Part shown: piece after piece, positions 40,149-49,643 of the stretch
How the letters are laid out: every line of letters begins with the position of its first letter
Position numbering within the stretch: position 1 is the stretch's first letter
Source: Streptomyces sp. S4.7
GTDB lineage: Bacteria; Actinomycetota; Actinomycetes; Streptomycetales; Streptomycetaceae
DNA length: 64,000 bases
Direction: 5' to 3'
Assembly: GCF_010384365.1 (NCBI RefSeq)
Contig: NZ_CP048397.1
Coordinates: 4,898,001 to 4,962,000, forward strand
The notes under the pieces: generated by a model
The model's input: the letters and a program-made list of their open reading frames with translations, nothing else
Databases searched by the model: none
Told to the model about the DNA's origin: nothing
Made by a program: the position numbers and the translations under genes

Positions 40149-40561
40149 GCCCCCGCCCCGCAAGGCCTCCGATACCCCTCCCCGGAATCCGCCCGGACGT
40201 CCGCGCCGAACGGCGGTCACGACCCACCGGGACGTCCCGTCACCCTAGATTCACACGCTGTCCGTCATATGCCGTGGCATGGCGGCGCGTGTTCGAGGGA
40301 ATACCTCTCCACAGGTCGACGTCCGAGCAGAACCGTCAGCGATGACGGCGGGCGTCGAATCTCAGCGGTCGGCCCAGCCGTCCGCCCGGGAGGCCCTTTG
40401 CACCAGGACGATCGTGCGGTGACGCGTACGGGCGCCGTGGAGGGCCGGTCCTCGGCCCGCGCACTTGGGCCCGAGTCCGGTCCGCCGTCCGCCGCCAGGC
40501 GGGCGACCACAGCCCGTGACGCCGTCGTATTCCGACCTCGTCCGAGGGGGTACGTCCTTCC
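40149..40561. other. Intergenic region before phoH
   Basis: In this 413-bp gap no codon pattern on either strand supports a gene, and I see no strong hairpin. It presumably contains the phoH promoter. A short AT-richer patch is near 40245-40275. Confidence 0.5.
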
Positions 40562-41878
40562 GTGGTGACCAGCACAAAGCGCCGCATGCCCGACAGGCGC
40601 ACCTATGTTCTCGACACCAGCGTCCTGCTGGCCGATCCGAACGCCATGTCCCGCTTCGACGAGCACGAAGTCGTGCTGCCGATCGTGGTGATCACGGAGT
40701 TGGAGGCCAAGAGGCACCATCCGGAGCTCGGATACTTCGCCCGGCAGGCCCTGCGCCTGCTCGACGACTTCCGGATCCGCTACGGCCGCCTCGACGCCCC
40801 CATCCCGCTGGGCGATCTGGGCGGCACGCTGCGCGTCGAGCTCAACCACTCCGATCCCGGCGTCCTTCCCGCCGGCTTCCGATTGGGGGACAACGACTCG
40901 CGGATCCTCGCGGTGGCGCGCAATCTCCAGGCGGAGGGGTACGACGTCACCGTCGTCTCCAAGGATCTGCCGCTGCGCATCAAGGCATCGTCGGTCGGGC
41001 TTCTCGCCGAGGAGTACCGCGCCGAGCTGGCCATCACCGACTCCGGCTGGACCGGTATGAGCGAGATGGCGCTCTCCGCCGAGCAGGTGGATCTCCTCTT
41101 CTCCGAGGAGACGCTGTACGTGCCGGAGCTGGCCGACCTGCCCGTGCACACCGGACTGGTCCTCCAGTCCGAACGCGGCAAGGCTCTCGGCCGGATCACG
41201 CCCGAGGGCAATGTGAGGCTCGTCCGCGGCGACCGGGAGGCCTTCGGGATCCACGGCCGCAGCGCCGAGCAGCGCATCGCGCTCGATCTGCTGCTCAACC
41301 CGGACATCGGCATCATCTCGATGGGTGGCCGCGCGGGCACCGGCAAGTCGGCCCTGGCGCTCTGCGCAGGCCTGGAGGCGGTCCTGGAGCGCCGTCAGCA
41401 CAAGAAGGTGATGGTCTTCCGGCCGCTGTACGCGGTCGGCGGGCAGGAGCTCGGCTATCTGCCGGGCACCGAGGCCGAGAAGATGAGCCCCTGGGCGCAG
41501 GCGGTGTTCGACACCCTGTCGGCCGTCGCCGGCCGTGAGGTGATCGAGGAGGTGCTCGGCCGCGGCATGCTCGAAGTGCTGCCCCTGACGCACATCCGCG
41601 GACGGTCGCTGCACGACGCGTTCGTGATCGTCGACGAGGCCCAGTCGCTGGAGCGGAACGTACTGCTGACCGTTCTCTCCCGTATCGGTGCCAACTCGCG
41701 TGTGGTGCTGACCCATGACGTGGCGCAGCGCGACAACTTGCGTGTGGGCAGGTACGACGGGGTGGTCGCCGTCGTCGAGAAGCTCAAGGGCCATCCGCTC
41801 TTCGCGCACGTCACCCTCAACCGCTCCGAGCGCTCGCCCATCGCGGCGCTCGTGACCGAAATGCTGGAGGAAGGCTAG
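40562..41878 (+). CDS. PhoH-family ATPase with N-terminal PIN domain
   Basis: The protein has 438 residues; GTG 40562 and GTG 40565 are adjacent start choices. An N-terminal PIN nuclease-like domain (about 14-150, TYVLDTSVLLADPNAM and GDNDSRILAVA with acidic metal ligands) is fused to a PhoH ATPase domain. Walker A is GRAGTGKSALAL, Walker B DAFVIVDEAQSLERN and a further motif RIGANSRVVLTHDVAQRDN. PIN-PhoH fusions are RNA-associated ATPases. A hairpin follows. Confidence 0.93.
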   Translation: MVTSTKRRMPDRRTYVLDTSVLLADPNAMSRFDEHEVVLPIVVITELEAKRHHPELGYFARQALRLLDDFRIRYGRLDAPIPLGDLGGTLRVELNHSDPGVLPAGFRLGDNDSRILAVARNLQAEGYDVTVVSKDLPLRIKASSVGLLAEEYRAELAITDSGWTGMSEMALSAEQVDLLFSEETLYVPELADLPVHTGLVLQSERGKALGRITPEGNVRLVRGDREAFGIHGRSAEQRIALDLLLNPDIGIISMGGRAGTGKSALALCAGLEAVLERRQHKKVMVFRPLYAVGGQELGYLPGTEAEKMSPWAQAVFDTLSAVAGREVIEEVLGRGMLEVLPLTHIRGRSLHDAFVIVDEAQSLERNVLLTVLSRIGANSRVVLTHDVAQRDNLRVGRYDGVVAVVEKLKGHPLFAHVTLNRSERSPIAALVTEMLEEG

Positions 41879-41902
41879 ATCTCCGCCTGAATGCGGTAGT
41901 TG

Positions 41903-41943
41903 GCGCCGCCCGGCAAGGCCGCAAGAGCCTAGCCGGGCGGCGC
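41903..41943 (+). terminator. Hairpin terminator after phoH
   Basis: A 12-bp perfect stem (GCGCCGCCCGGC / GCCGGGCGGCGC) with a 17-nt loop lies 24 bp after the phoH stop. The remaining 326 bp to the next gene has no clear structure or ORF; I looked for a c-di-AMP riboswitch there and did not find its conserved core. Confidence 0.8.
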
Positions 41944-42269
41944 TGTGTCATGCCGCCATTTCCGTGAAACTGGTGTGCCAAACGGGGTGTGAGCTATCCC
42001 ACGCAACGAAGAATTGCCTTGCGGCGTGGGCGTCCGGCAGAGTCTTGCTTCCGTCAGGCCCCGCATACGACACACATGCATCCTCAGGGATGCGGAACCA
42101 CACAACTCAACACTTGACGTCGTATGCCGCCCGCGCTTCATCCGGTGCTTCCGCCATGGGAGTTGCCGACGGGCCCGTGTCTCCCGTGACGTGCGGTACG
42201 GAGACCAGTGCCAGGGGCACGATTGCATCCGTGAGGTCACGTACGCGGACGCTGCTGGAAGGAAACCGT

Positions 42270-42977
42270 GTGAGCCGGATCTCGGTCCGGGGATTCGCCG
42301 TGGCATCAGCTACAGCGGTCACCACCGTCGGCGCAGTCGTGGGAGTCGCTTCGGGCGCTCCCCAGGCCTCGGACGACAATTTCGAGGCGACCGCAGCTGA
42401 CACGACGCTCCTCGCAGACATCCCCGCGGGCCAGCACGCCCAGGTCCAGACCGCGTCTTTGACGCAGCAGGCCGACGCGCAGGCCACTGCCGCCGATGTG
42501 GCAGCGAAGAAGTCCGCCGAGGAATCGGCTCGTATCCAGGCGGCCAAGGACGCCAAGGCGAAGAAGGAAGCCGCCGAGGAGAAGGCGGAGAAGGCGGAGC
42601 AGGCGCGCGAGGCCAAGCTGGCCGAGGAGCGCGCCAGCCGCGACGAGACGCGTGACTCCTCCGACTTCTCGGTGCAGAGCTCGTACTCCGTCGCCGAAGT
42701 CCAGGCCATGGCCCGCCAGATGATCCCCGGCGACCAGTTCCAGTGCTTCAGCAACATCGTGGACCACGAGTCCACCTGGAACTACAAGGCGCAGAACCCG
42801 TCGTCGGGTGCCTACGGACTCGTCCAGGCGCTGCCCGGCTCGAAGATGGCGTCCGCCGGCGCCGACTGGCAGACCAACCCGGCCACCCAGATCAAGTGGG
42901 GCCTGAACTACATGAACGACCGCTACGGCAGCCCGTGCGGTGCCTGGTCGTTCTGGCAGGCCAACAACTGGTACTAG
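42270..42977 (+). CDS. Secreted transglycosylase-SLT-like (lytic/resuscitation-type) protein
   Basis: The protein has 235 residues from GTG 42270, with GGAAGGAA upstream. Signal sequence (SVRGFAVASATAVTTVGAVVGVASGAP), then an Ala/Lys/Glu-rich coiled-coil (about 60-130), then a C-terminal transglycosylase-like domain (about 140-235). VDHESTWNYKAQNPSSGAYGLVQALPGSKM contains the catalytic Glu, and a Cys pair (FQCFSNI, GSPCGAW) could make a disulfide. It is probably a peptidoglycan hydrolase. Confidence 0.87.
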   Translation: MSRISVRGFAVASATAVTTVGAVVGVASGAPQASDDNFEATAADTTLLADIPAGQHAQVQTASLTQQADAQATAADVAAKKSAEESARIQAAKDAKAKKEAAEEKAEKAEQAREAKLAEERASRDETRDSSDFSVQSSYSVAEVQAMARQMIPGDQFQCFSNIVDHESTWNYKAQNPSSGAYGLVQALPGSKMASAGADWQTNPATQIKWGLNYMNDRYGSPCGAWSFWQANNWY

Positions 42978-43036
42978 GTCCGCCGGACCAGGCACCTCCC
43001 CGCCGGGTTCCCAGGCCGTCGGTGCTCAACCTTGTG

Positions 43037-43070
43037 AAGCCCCTCCCCGTCCTACGGTGAGGGGCTTTGC
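43037..43070 (+). terminator. Rho-independent terminator after SLT-domain gene
   Basis: AAGCCCCTC pairs with GAGGGGCTT (43059-43067), followed by TTGC. Confidence 0.82.
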
Positions 43071-43107
43071 GCGTGTACGGTCAGGCAGTACGACTCGGGG
43101 AAGAAGG

Positions 43108-44508
43108 ATGAGCATGTCGAAACTGCCGGGGTGGCTCGGCCGGGTCGGAGCCGAACTCACGGAGCTCGGCGAGCGGTTGGGGGAGCGCCGGGCCGAGGCC
43201 GTGGGGGACGACGGTCCCGCGGACGGTTCGGTACGCGACAGCGTCCCGGCACCGCCGGACTACGCGCCCAGTGTCGCGGCCAAGGCGGAGCCCGTGGCGG
43301 CCATTCCCTGGGGCATGCGGGTCGCCGCCGAGGCCGCCTGGCGGCTGGTCGTACTGGCCATCCTGCTCTGGGTGTTGATGAAGATCATCAGCACCGTCCA
43401 GCTCGTGGTGATGGCCTTCGTCGGCGCCCTGCTGGTCACCGCACTCCTCCAGCCCACGGTCGCCAGGCTCAAGAAGTGGGGCCTGCCGCGTGGTCTGGCC
43501 ACGGCGGTCACCGCCTTCGCCGGCTTCATCATCATGGGTCTCATCGGCTGGTTCGTGGTGTGGCAGGTCGTGGAGAACATCGACGTGCTCTCCGACCGCG
43601 TCACCGACGGCATCGACGAGCTCAAGCGCTGGCTGCTCAACAGCCCGTTCCATGTGACCGAACAGCAGATCAACGATCTCGCGAAGAGCCTGAGCGACGC
43701 GATCGGCACCAACACCGAGGAGATCACCTCCGCCGGTATCCAGGGTGTGACCGTCGTGGTCGAGCTGCTGACCGGGATCCTGCTCGCCGTGTTCTCCACG
43801 CTCTTCCTCCTCTACGACGGCCGGCGGATCTGGGAGTGGTCGCTCAGGCTGTTCCCCGCGGCGGCGCGTCCGGGCCTCGCCGGGGCCGGACCGCGCGCCT
43901 GGCGCACGCTCACCGCGTATGTGCGCGGCACTCTGATAGTCGCGCTCATCGACGCCGTCTTCATCGGCCTCGGTCTTTACTTCCTCGACGTCCCGCTCGC
44001 GGTCCCGCTGGCCGTGTTCATCTTCCTCGGCGCGTTCATCCCGCTCGTCGGCGCGGTGATCTCGGGCGCGCTCGCCGTGGTCGTCGCGCTCGTCACCCAG
44101 GACGTGTTCACGGCGCTGATGGTGGTGATCGTCGTCCTGGCCGTCCAGCAGATCGAGGGCCACGTCCTCCAGCCGTTCATTCTCGGCCGTGCGGTACGCG
44201 TGCATCCGCTGGCCGTCGTCCTCGCGGTCGCGACGGGCGGTCTCGTCGCGGGTATCGCCGGAGCCGTCGTCGCGGTCCCGCTGGTCGCCGTCACGAACAC
44301 CGTCGTCGGCTACCTCCGCGCGTACAGCCAGGAGCAGGCCATGCGCGGCGGCCCCGGGCCGCACGGCGCGACGGCGCTCGACATCGCCCCGACGCCCGCC
44401 CCGGGCGCCTCGGCCGCGCCCCCGGCGGGCTCCGAGGGGCCGGCCGCCGGTCCGGCCGCGCCGGTCTCCGACGCGCCGCCCGCCGAGCCCCGGAACGGCC
44501 AGGAATGA
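43108..44508 (+). CDS. AI-2E-family (PerM-like) permease
   Basis: The protein has 466 residues; starts at 43108 and 43114 (MSMSK) are both plausible. Two N-terminal and five or more C-terminal membrane helices frame an extracellular region, with AVVVALVTQDVFTALMVVIVVLAVQQIEGHVLQPFILGRAVRVHPLAVVLAV as the family signature. The family includes exporters and Na+/H+ antiporters, so the name does not fix the substrate. The C-terminal tail is Pro/Ala-rich. The stop overlaps the next gene (ATGA). Confidence 0.87.
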   Translation: MSMSKLPGWLGRVGAELTELGERLGERRAEAVGDDGPADGSVRDSVPAPPDYAPSVAAKAEPVAAIPWGMRVAAEAAWRLVVLAILLWVLMKIISTVQLVVMAFVGALLVTALLQPTVARLKKWGLPRGLATAVTAFAGFIIMGLIGWFVVWQVVENIDVLSDRVTDGIDELKRWLLNSPFHVTEQQINDLAKSLSDAIGTNTEEITSAGIQGVTVVVELLTGILLAVFSTLFLLYDGRRIWEWSLRLFPAAARPGLAGAGPRAWRTLTAYVRGTLIVALIDAVFIGLGLYFLDVPLAVPLAVFIFLGAFIPLVGAVISGALAVVVALVTQDVFTALMVVIVVLAVQQIEGHVLQPFILGRAVRVHPLAVVLAVATGGLVAGIAGAVVAVPLVAVTNTVVGYLRAYSQEQAMRGGPGPHGATALDIAPTPAPGASAAPPAGSEGPAAGPAAPVSDAPPAEPRNGQE

Positions 44509-45284
44509 TCTCCGAGCCGGAGCTCGAGGGAGAGCTCTCGGCGCCGGCGACGGTGCCCGCGCCGCGGGGCCCGGAGCACCCGGCCGAGACCATGGGCGCC
44601 GAAGGATCGCCCCTGATACCGGGGCCGCCGCTGCGGCGGCGCCCATGGGTGTGGGGGCTGACCGGTGTGCTGGTGACGTCGGCGGTCTGGGCGGGCTCCT
44701 TGTGGGCGTACGACAGGGCGGGGCCGGATCTCCAGGGCTACGGGGTCAGCCGCAACCTGTGCCTCGACGCCGATCTCGCGGCGCTGTCCGCGGTTCTCGG
44801 CAAGAAGCGGGACCCGTTCGCCGCCGTGGGTGAGGACAAGGCGCTCGACCAGGCCGTCTGCACGGTCAATCTGGCACCGGAGCGGCCGCCGAGGTCCGAG
44901 GGCCACCGGGGGCCGACCGTACGGGCATACGCGGAGATCACGTACACGCTGCACAAGAAGACCGATCCGGGGCCGCAGTTCGACGCGTCCCTGGTCGAAC
45001 CGGCCGACCAGGGGGCCGGGGAACAGATCCTGAAGCTCGTCCCCGAAGTGGGGGAGCGCGCCTACCTGGTGAGCCGGCCCGGCGACGAGAGCCCGTCACT
45101 GGAGGTCCTCGACGGACAGGCGGTGCTCTCGCTCTCCGTCGGCCAGGTCACCGAGTACAACGACGCGGATCCGCTGAACCCCGGCTTCGAGAGCGACGAC
45201 CGGGGCATCGTGCACCTCGGCGGCCTCGAACCGGCCATGGTCGAGGACATGCTGGCGCTGATGGACGAGCTCAAGAAGAAGTGA
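44505..45284 (+). CDS. Membrane-anchored hypothetical protein
   Basis: The protein has 259 residues, overlapping the permease stop. A cytoplasmic Pro-rich segment (1-45) and one membrane helix (WVWGLTGVLVTSAVWAGSLWAY) are followed by an extracellular domain with two Cys (LCLDAD, AVCTVN). No known family. Coupled translation with the permease suggests a shared role. Confidence 0.75.
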   Translation: MISEPELEGELSAPATVPAPRGPEHPAETMGAEGSPLIPGPPLRRRPWVWGLTGVLVTSAVWAGSLWAYDRAGPDLQGYGVSRNLCLDADLAALSAVLGKKRDPFAAVGEDKALDQAVCTVNLAPERPPRSEGHRGPTVRAYAEITYTLHKKTDPGPQFDASLVEPADQGAGEQILKLVPEVGERAYLVSRPGDESPSLEVLDGQAVLSLSVGQVTEYNDADPLNPGFESDDRGIVHLGGLEPAMVEDMLALMDELKKK

Positions 45285-45306
45285 CCGGGGCGCTCGCGTC
45301 CGGCAG

Positions 45307-45852
45307 TCAGGCGTCGCCGAGGCCGTGCATGACGGCCTCCGCGTCGAGCGTCGTCGCCAGGGCCTGGATCACGGCCGCGATCTTGATGGCCTCCTGGATC
45401 GTCTCGCGGTCCACCTCCAGCCTGCGCAGCGCCCGCTCGTGGGCGTCGAGGCACAGTCCGCAGGCGTTGATCGCGGACACCGCGAACGACCAGAACTCGA
45501 TGTCGGCCTTCGGGACGCCCGGATGACCGAGCGCGGTCATCCGCAGGCCCGTGCGCAGCTCTCCGTACGCGGGGTCGGACAGCAGATGCCGGGTCCGGTG
45601 GAAGACGTTGTTCACCGCCATGACGGCGGCGGCCGACTTGGCCGCGGTGAAGGCCTCGGGGGAGAGCCGCGCCCCGGCCTCGGGCGCCAGCTCGCGCAGC
45701 ACCCGGGCCGAGCGCGCGGCGATCGCGCAGGCGAGCACCGCCCCCCACAGGCGCTGTTGGCCGAGTCCGCCGTGCTCGACGACCGCGTCGAGGTTGCGGC
45801 GCAGGTCCCTGGCGTAGTCGGGAACGGCGGCCTTCAGCGCGTCGAGTGACAT
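45307..45852 (-). CDS. ahpD: Alkyl hydroperoxide reductase AhpD
   Basis: The protein has 181 residues. INACGLCLDAHERAL carries the CxxC and His of the active site, and the alpha-helical AhpD fold is clear. AhpD serves as reductant for AhpC. No ahpC or oxyR gene is next to it here, whereas I recall the S. coelicolor order as ahpC-ahpD-oxyR. It may act alone or with a distant AhpC. Confidence 0.92.
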   Translation of the reverse strand: MSLDALKAAVPDYARDLRRNLDAVVEHGGLGQQRLWGAVLACAIAARSARVLRELAPEAGARLSPEAFTAAKSAAAVMAVNNVFHRTRHLLSDPAYGELRTGLRMTALGHPGVPKADIEFWSFAVSAINACGLCLDAHERALRRLEVDRETIQEAIKIAAVIQALATTLDAEAVMHGLGDA

Positions 45853-45873
45853 CGTGCTCTCCTGGGACTGGAC

Positions 45874-46140
45874 CTAGGGTGCTTGGTCGTCGGGGGCGGG
45901 GTCGGTGGTCGGCGCTGCCGCCTCGCCGGGCTGTTCCGGAGGCTTCGGTGCCTTCGGAGGCCTGCCCCGGCGGGGGATCGGCTTCGCGTTGCCGGGGAGC
46001 CGGCCCCCTTCCGCCAGGGCCCGGCGGAGCAGGAACTCGATCTGCGCGTTGGCGCTGCGCAGTTCGTCGGACGCCCATCGTGCCAGGGCGTCGTACACCG
46101 CCGGGTCCAGGCGCAGGATGACCTGCTTCCGTTCGGTCAC
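45874..46140 (-). CDS. Small Arc-type (ribbon-helix-helix) protein with proline-rich tail
   Basis: The protein has 88 residues from GTG 46140, overlapping the stop of the SPFH gene by GTGA. QVILRLDPAVYDALARWASDELRSANAQIEFLLRRALAEGG (residues 6-46) resembles a ribbon-helix-helix DNA-binding unit. The tail is Pro/Ala-rich. It may be a regulator or antitoxin-like protein. Confidence 0.75.
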   Translation of the reverse strand: MTERKQVILRLDPAVYDALARWASDELRSANAQIEFLLRRALAEGGRLPGNAKPIPRRGRPPKAPKPPEQPGEAAAPTTDPAPDDQAP

Positions 46141-47072
46141 TGGTAGAGAGTGCCCGTGTTCACGACCGGCTGCGCGGCCCGGTCACCGCAGAGTACGACC
46201 AGCAGGTTGCTGACCATCGCCGCCTTCCGCTCGGAGTCCAGCTCGACGATGTCCTGCTCGGTCAGCCGGGTGAGGGCCGCCTCGACCATCCCGACGGCGC
46301 CGTCCACGATCAGCCGCCGCGCGGCGACGACCGCGCCCGCCTGCTGGCGCTGGAGCATCGCCGAGGCGATCTCGGGAGCGTACGCGAGGTGGGTGAAGCG
46401 GGACTCGATGATGTGTACTCCGGCCGCCTCGACCCGTGCGTGCAGTTCGACGGCGAGCTTCTCGGTGATCTCCTCGGCGTTGCCGCGCAGCGAGAGACCG
46501 TCCTCCTCGTGGGCGTCGTAGGGGTACTCGATCGCGATGTGCCGGACCGCGGCCTCGGTCTGGGTGGAGACGAACTCCAGGAAGTCGTCCACCTCGAAGA
46601 GCGCCTGCGCGGTGTCCTCGACCCGCCAGACGACGACCGCCGCCAGTTCGATCGGGTTGCCGTAGGCGTCGTTGACCTTGAGGACGGCGGTCTCGTGGTT
46701 CCGTACGCGGGTCGAGATCTTCGCGCGTGAGGTGAGCGGGTTCACCCAGCGCAGTCCGTCGACGCGGATCGTGCCGCGGTAGCGCCCGAACAGCTGGACG
46801 ACGCGGGCCTCGCCCGGCGCCACCATGTTCAGCCCGCACATCGCGAAGAACGCGGCGATCGCGAGCAGGATACCGAGCACGATCAGGGCCACCTTCCCGC
46901 CGGTCGACGAGATGGCCGCGCCGATCACGACGAGGGCGATTCCGCCGACCAGGCCGATCAGCCCGAGCAGCAGCGCGAGGCCGCCGCCGATACTGCTCGC
47001 CTGGAATTCCCGGACCCGTGGCTCGGGCATCTCGGGCAGGTCGTCCACCACTGGAGTGCTGGTCGTGGGCAT
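46137..47072 (-). CDS. SPFH-domain (stomatin/prohibitin-like) membrane protein
   Basis: The protein has 311 residues. Two N-terminal membrane helices (LALLLGLIGLVGGIALVVIG; VALIVLGILLAIAAFFAM) precede an SPFH domain (about 85-260, APGEARVVQLFGRYRGTIRVDGLRWVNPL, VRNHETAVLKVNDAYGNPIELAAVVVWRVEDTAQALFEVDDFLEFV). Such proteins scaffold membrane microdomains. It overlaps the Arc-type gene downstream. Confidence 0.9.
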   Translation of the reverse strand: MPTTSTPVVDDLPEMPEPRVREFQASSIGGGLALLLGLIGLVGGIALVVIGAAISSTGGKVALIVLGILLAIAAFFAMCGLNMVAPGEARVVQLFGRYRGTIRVDGLRWVNPLTSRAKISTRVRNHETAVLKVNDAYGNPIELAAVVVWRVEDTAQALFEVDDFLEFVSTQTEAAVRHIAIEYPYDAHEEDGLSLRGNAEEITEKLAVELHARVEAAGVHIIESRFTHLAYAPEIASAMLQRQQAGAVVAARRLIVDGAVGMVEAALTRLTEQDIVELDSERKAAMVSNLLVVLCGDRAAQPVVNTGTLYQ

Positions 47073-47342
47073 GTCTGGTCCCCGTTTCCGTTACTTTCGC
47101 GCCGCTCGGCGCCGCTATCATTGTGATTACACATTAACGTGCTTCGCAACCCTGCGCCCCCGTCGTGAGTCGGTTCCTCTGAGGCAGGTGCTGATTGTCA
47201 CGTCGGAAAAGACCGGATCGGGACTCTTTGTCACAGGGGACGGTGTTAGCTTTCTGAGCTGATTCCGGCAACTGGGACAAGCTGACAACCGGACGAGGCC
47301 CGGCAGGACGAGACCCGAGACCGAGAGCGGAGCGACTGAGCG

Positions 47343-49619
47343 ATGGGCCGAGCGGAAGCGCGACAGGCCCGGCAGCGGGGAACGCGCCGGGCGAAGAGGG
47401 CCGGCGGCATACGTGGCTTCTTCACGTTGAAGAGGCTGCTCGGCACGTTCCTCGGGCTGTGCCTGCTCGCCATGGGCGCGTTCGTCGTGATCTATTTCCT
47501 GGTCCCGGTCCCGAAGGCCAACGCCCAGGCCGAGATGCAGAGCAACGTCTACAAGTACAGCGACGGCACGGTCCTGGCGCGGACCGGCGAGATCAACCGC
47601 GAGATAGTCGGCCTGGAGAAGGTCCCCAAGGACGTCCAGCGGGCCTTCGTCGCCGCCGAGAACAAGTCCTTCTACAAGGACTCCGGCGTCGACATCAAGG
47701 GCACGACCCGCGGCCTGGTGAACACCGTCTCGGGCAAGGGCAAACAGGGTGGTTCCACCATCACCCAGCAGTACGTGAAGAACTACTACCTGAACCAGGA
47801 CCAGACGGTCACCCGCAAGCTCAAGGAGCTGGTGATCTCGCTGAAGGTCGACCAGCAGATGAGCAAGAGCGACATCCTCGCCGGGTACATGAACACCAGC
47901 TACTACGGGCGGGGCGCGTACGGCATCCAGGCCGCGGCGCAGGCGTACTACGGCGTGGACGCGGCCAAGCTGGACGTCGCGCAGGGCGCGTACCTCGCCG
48001 CGCTGCTCCAGGCCCCCAACCAGTACGACTGGACCCTGGCCTCGGAGACCGGCAGGAAGCTCGTCACCGAGCGCTGGAACTACGTCCTGGACAACATGGC
48101 CGAGGAGAACTGGCTGGGCGGTACGGAGCGGGCCGGGCTGAAGTTCCCCGTACCGCAGAAGCCCAAGCCCGCCCCCGGCACCGAGGGACAGGCCGGTTAT
48201 CTCATCGACGCCGCCAACAGCGAGCTGGAGCGGCAGGGCGTCACCAAGGAGGAGATCGACGCCGGCGGCTGGACGATCACGCTGAGCGTCGACAAGAAGC
48301 GCCAGAAGGAGCTCGTGGGCGCGGTCGACAAACAGCTGGAGTCCAAGCTCGACCGTAAGAAGAGCAAGGTCGACGCGACCGTTCAGGCGGGCGCCACGTC
48401 GGTGGACCCGAAGACGGGCGCGGTGGTCGCGCTCTACGGCGGGGTCGGCGCCACCGAGCACTGGATCAACAACGCCACCCGCACCGACTACCAGCCCGCG
48501 TCGACCTTCAAGCCGGTCGTGCTCGCCTCGGCGCTGGAGAACAGGTCGAAGACGCAGGACGGCGACCGGATCGGGCTCAAGACCGTTTACGACGGCACCA
48601 GCAAGCGGCCGGTGGTCGGCAGCGACACCCCCTTCGCGCCGCAGAACGAGGACGACGTCGACTACGGCGACATCACCGTGCAGGAAGCGGCCAACGACTC
48701 CGTCAACTCCGTCTTCGCACAGATGGTCGTGGACGTCGGCCCGCCCGAGGTGAAGAAGACCGCGCTGGACCTGGGCATGCGGGACAAGAACTTCCCCGAG
48801 CGCCCCGCGATCACGCTGGGCACGATGCAGGCCTCCACCTGGGACATGGCGGGCGTCTACGCGACGCTCGACAACCACGGCGAGAAGGTCACCCCGTCGA
48901 TCCTCAAGTCCGCCGAGCACAAGGACCGGGACGTGGAGCTGCCCGAGCGGATCGGCGACCAGGCGATCAGCCGCGAGTCCGCCGACACCGTCACCTCGGC
49001 GCTCACCGGCGTCGTCAAGAACGGTACGGCGCACGAGGCGAACACCGACGCGTACGAGGCGGCGGGCAAGACCGGTACGTCGGAGAACAACAAGTCGGCG
49101 TGGTTCGCCGGCTACACGCCCGAACTGACCACGGTGGTGGCCCTGTTCGGCGAGTCGACCAAGGAGGGCGGCGGCCAGGTCACCCTGACCGGCACGGCCA
49201 ACTCGGGCCGCGCCAACGGTGGTGGCTTCCCCGCCAGGATCTGGGCCGACTACACCCTGGGCGCGCTGGGCGGTGGCTCCGACGCCTCGTTCGACCTGGA
49301 AGTCGCCGAGGACGCCTACGTACCTCCGCCGCCCCCGCCGGACCCGACACCCTCCGACGAGCCGACGAACGACGACCCGTCGAGCCCGCCGCCCGACCAG
49401 CCGGATCCGGGCAGCAGCCCGCCGGCGTCCGAGCCCCCGCCGTCCAGCGAGCCGCCCGCCCCGCCGCCCGAGCCGGGTGCGGACGGGGGCGTCGGCGGTG
49501 GGGACACCGGCGGCACCGACGGAGGCACCGACAACGGCGGAGCGGGCTCCGCGGGCGGTTCCAACGGCGGCACGAACGGCTCGAACGGTGGCGGTGAGCG
49601 CTCGCGGTTCGCGCCCTAG
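47343..49619 (+). CDS. Class A penicillin-binding protein (bifunctional)
   Basis: The protein has 758 residues. After a short basic start and a membrane helix (LLGTFLGLCLLAMGAFVVIYF), a GT51 transglycosylase domain follows (AFVAAENKSFYKD with catalytic Glu, GKQGGSTITQQYVKNY). The transpeptidase domain has STFK at 387-390 (nucleophile Ser387), SVN at 453-455 and KTG at 576-578. The C-terminal 120 residues are Pro/Ser- then Gly/Asn-rich and probably disordered. It makes peptidoglycan at the outer face of the membrane. The 270-bp upstream gap is a divergent promoter region shared with the SPFH gene and contains no other gene. Confidence 0.95.
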   Translation: MGRAEARQARQRGTRRAKRAGGIRGFFTLKRLLGTFLGLCLLAMGAFVVIYFLVPVPKANAQAEMQSNVYKYSDGTVLARTGEINREIVGLEKVPKDVQRAFVAAENKSFYKDSGVDIKGTTRGLVNTVSGKGKQGGSTITQQYVKNYYLNQDQTVTRKLKELVISLKVDQQMSKSDILAGYMNTSYYGRGAYGIQAAAQAYYGVDAAKLDVAQGAYLAALLQAPNQYDWTLASETGRKLVTERWNYVLDNMAEENWLGGTERAGLKFPVPQKPKPAPGTEGQAGYLIDAANSELERQGVTKEEIDAGGWTITLSVDKKRQKELVGAVDKQLESKLDRKKSKVDATVQAGATSVDPKTGAVVALYGGVGATEHWINNATRTDYQPASTFKPVVLASALENRSKTQDGDRIGLKTVYDGTSKRPVVGSDTPFAPQNEDDVDYGDITVQEAANDSVNSVFAQMVVDVGPPEVKKTALDLGMRDKNFPERPAITLGTMQASTWDMAGVYATLDNHGEKVTPSILKSAEHKDRDVELPERIGDQAISRESADTVTSALTGVVKNGTAHEANTDAYEAAGKTGTSENNKSAWFAGYTPELTTVVALFGESTKEGGGQVTLTGTANSGRANGGGFPARIWADYTLGALGGGSDASFDLEVAEDAYVPPPPPPDPTPSDEPTNDDPSSPPPDQPDPGSSPPASEPPPSSEPPAPPPEPGADGGVGGGDTGGTDGGTDNGGAGSAGGSNGGTNGSNGGGERSRFAP

Positions 49620-49643
49620 CGTCGGTCGTCCGGCGCTGGCCGG

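Noticed and set aside
40245..40561. Small gene before phoH on the plus strand (frame from 40269)
   Set aside because: No start signal of quality and no recognisable protein pattern; treated as promoter region.
41950..42269. c-di-AMP (ydaO-type) riboswitch upstream of the SLT-domain gene
   Set aside because: Such riboswitches are known before actinobacterial wall-lysis genes, but I could not find the conserved core or paired stems here.
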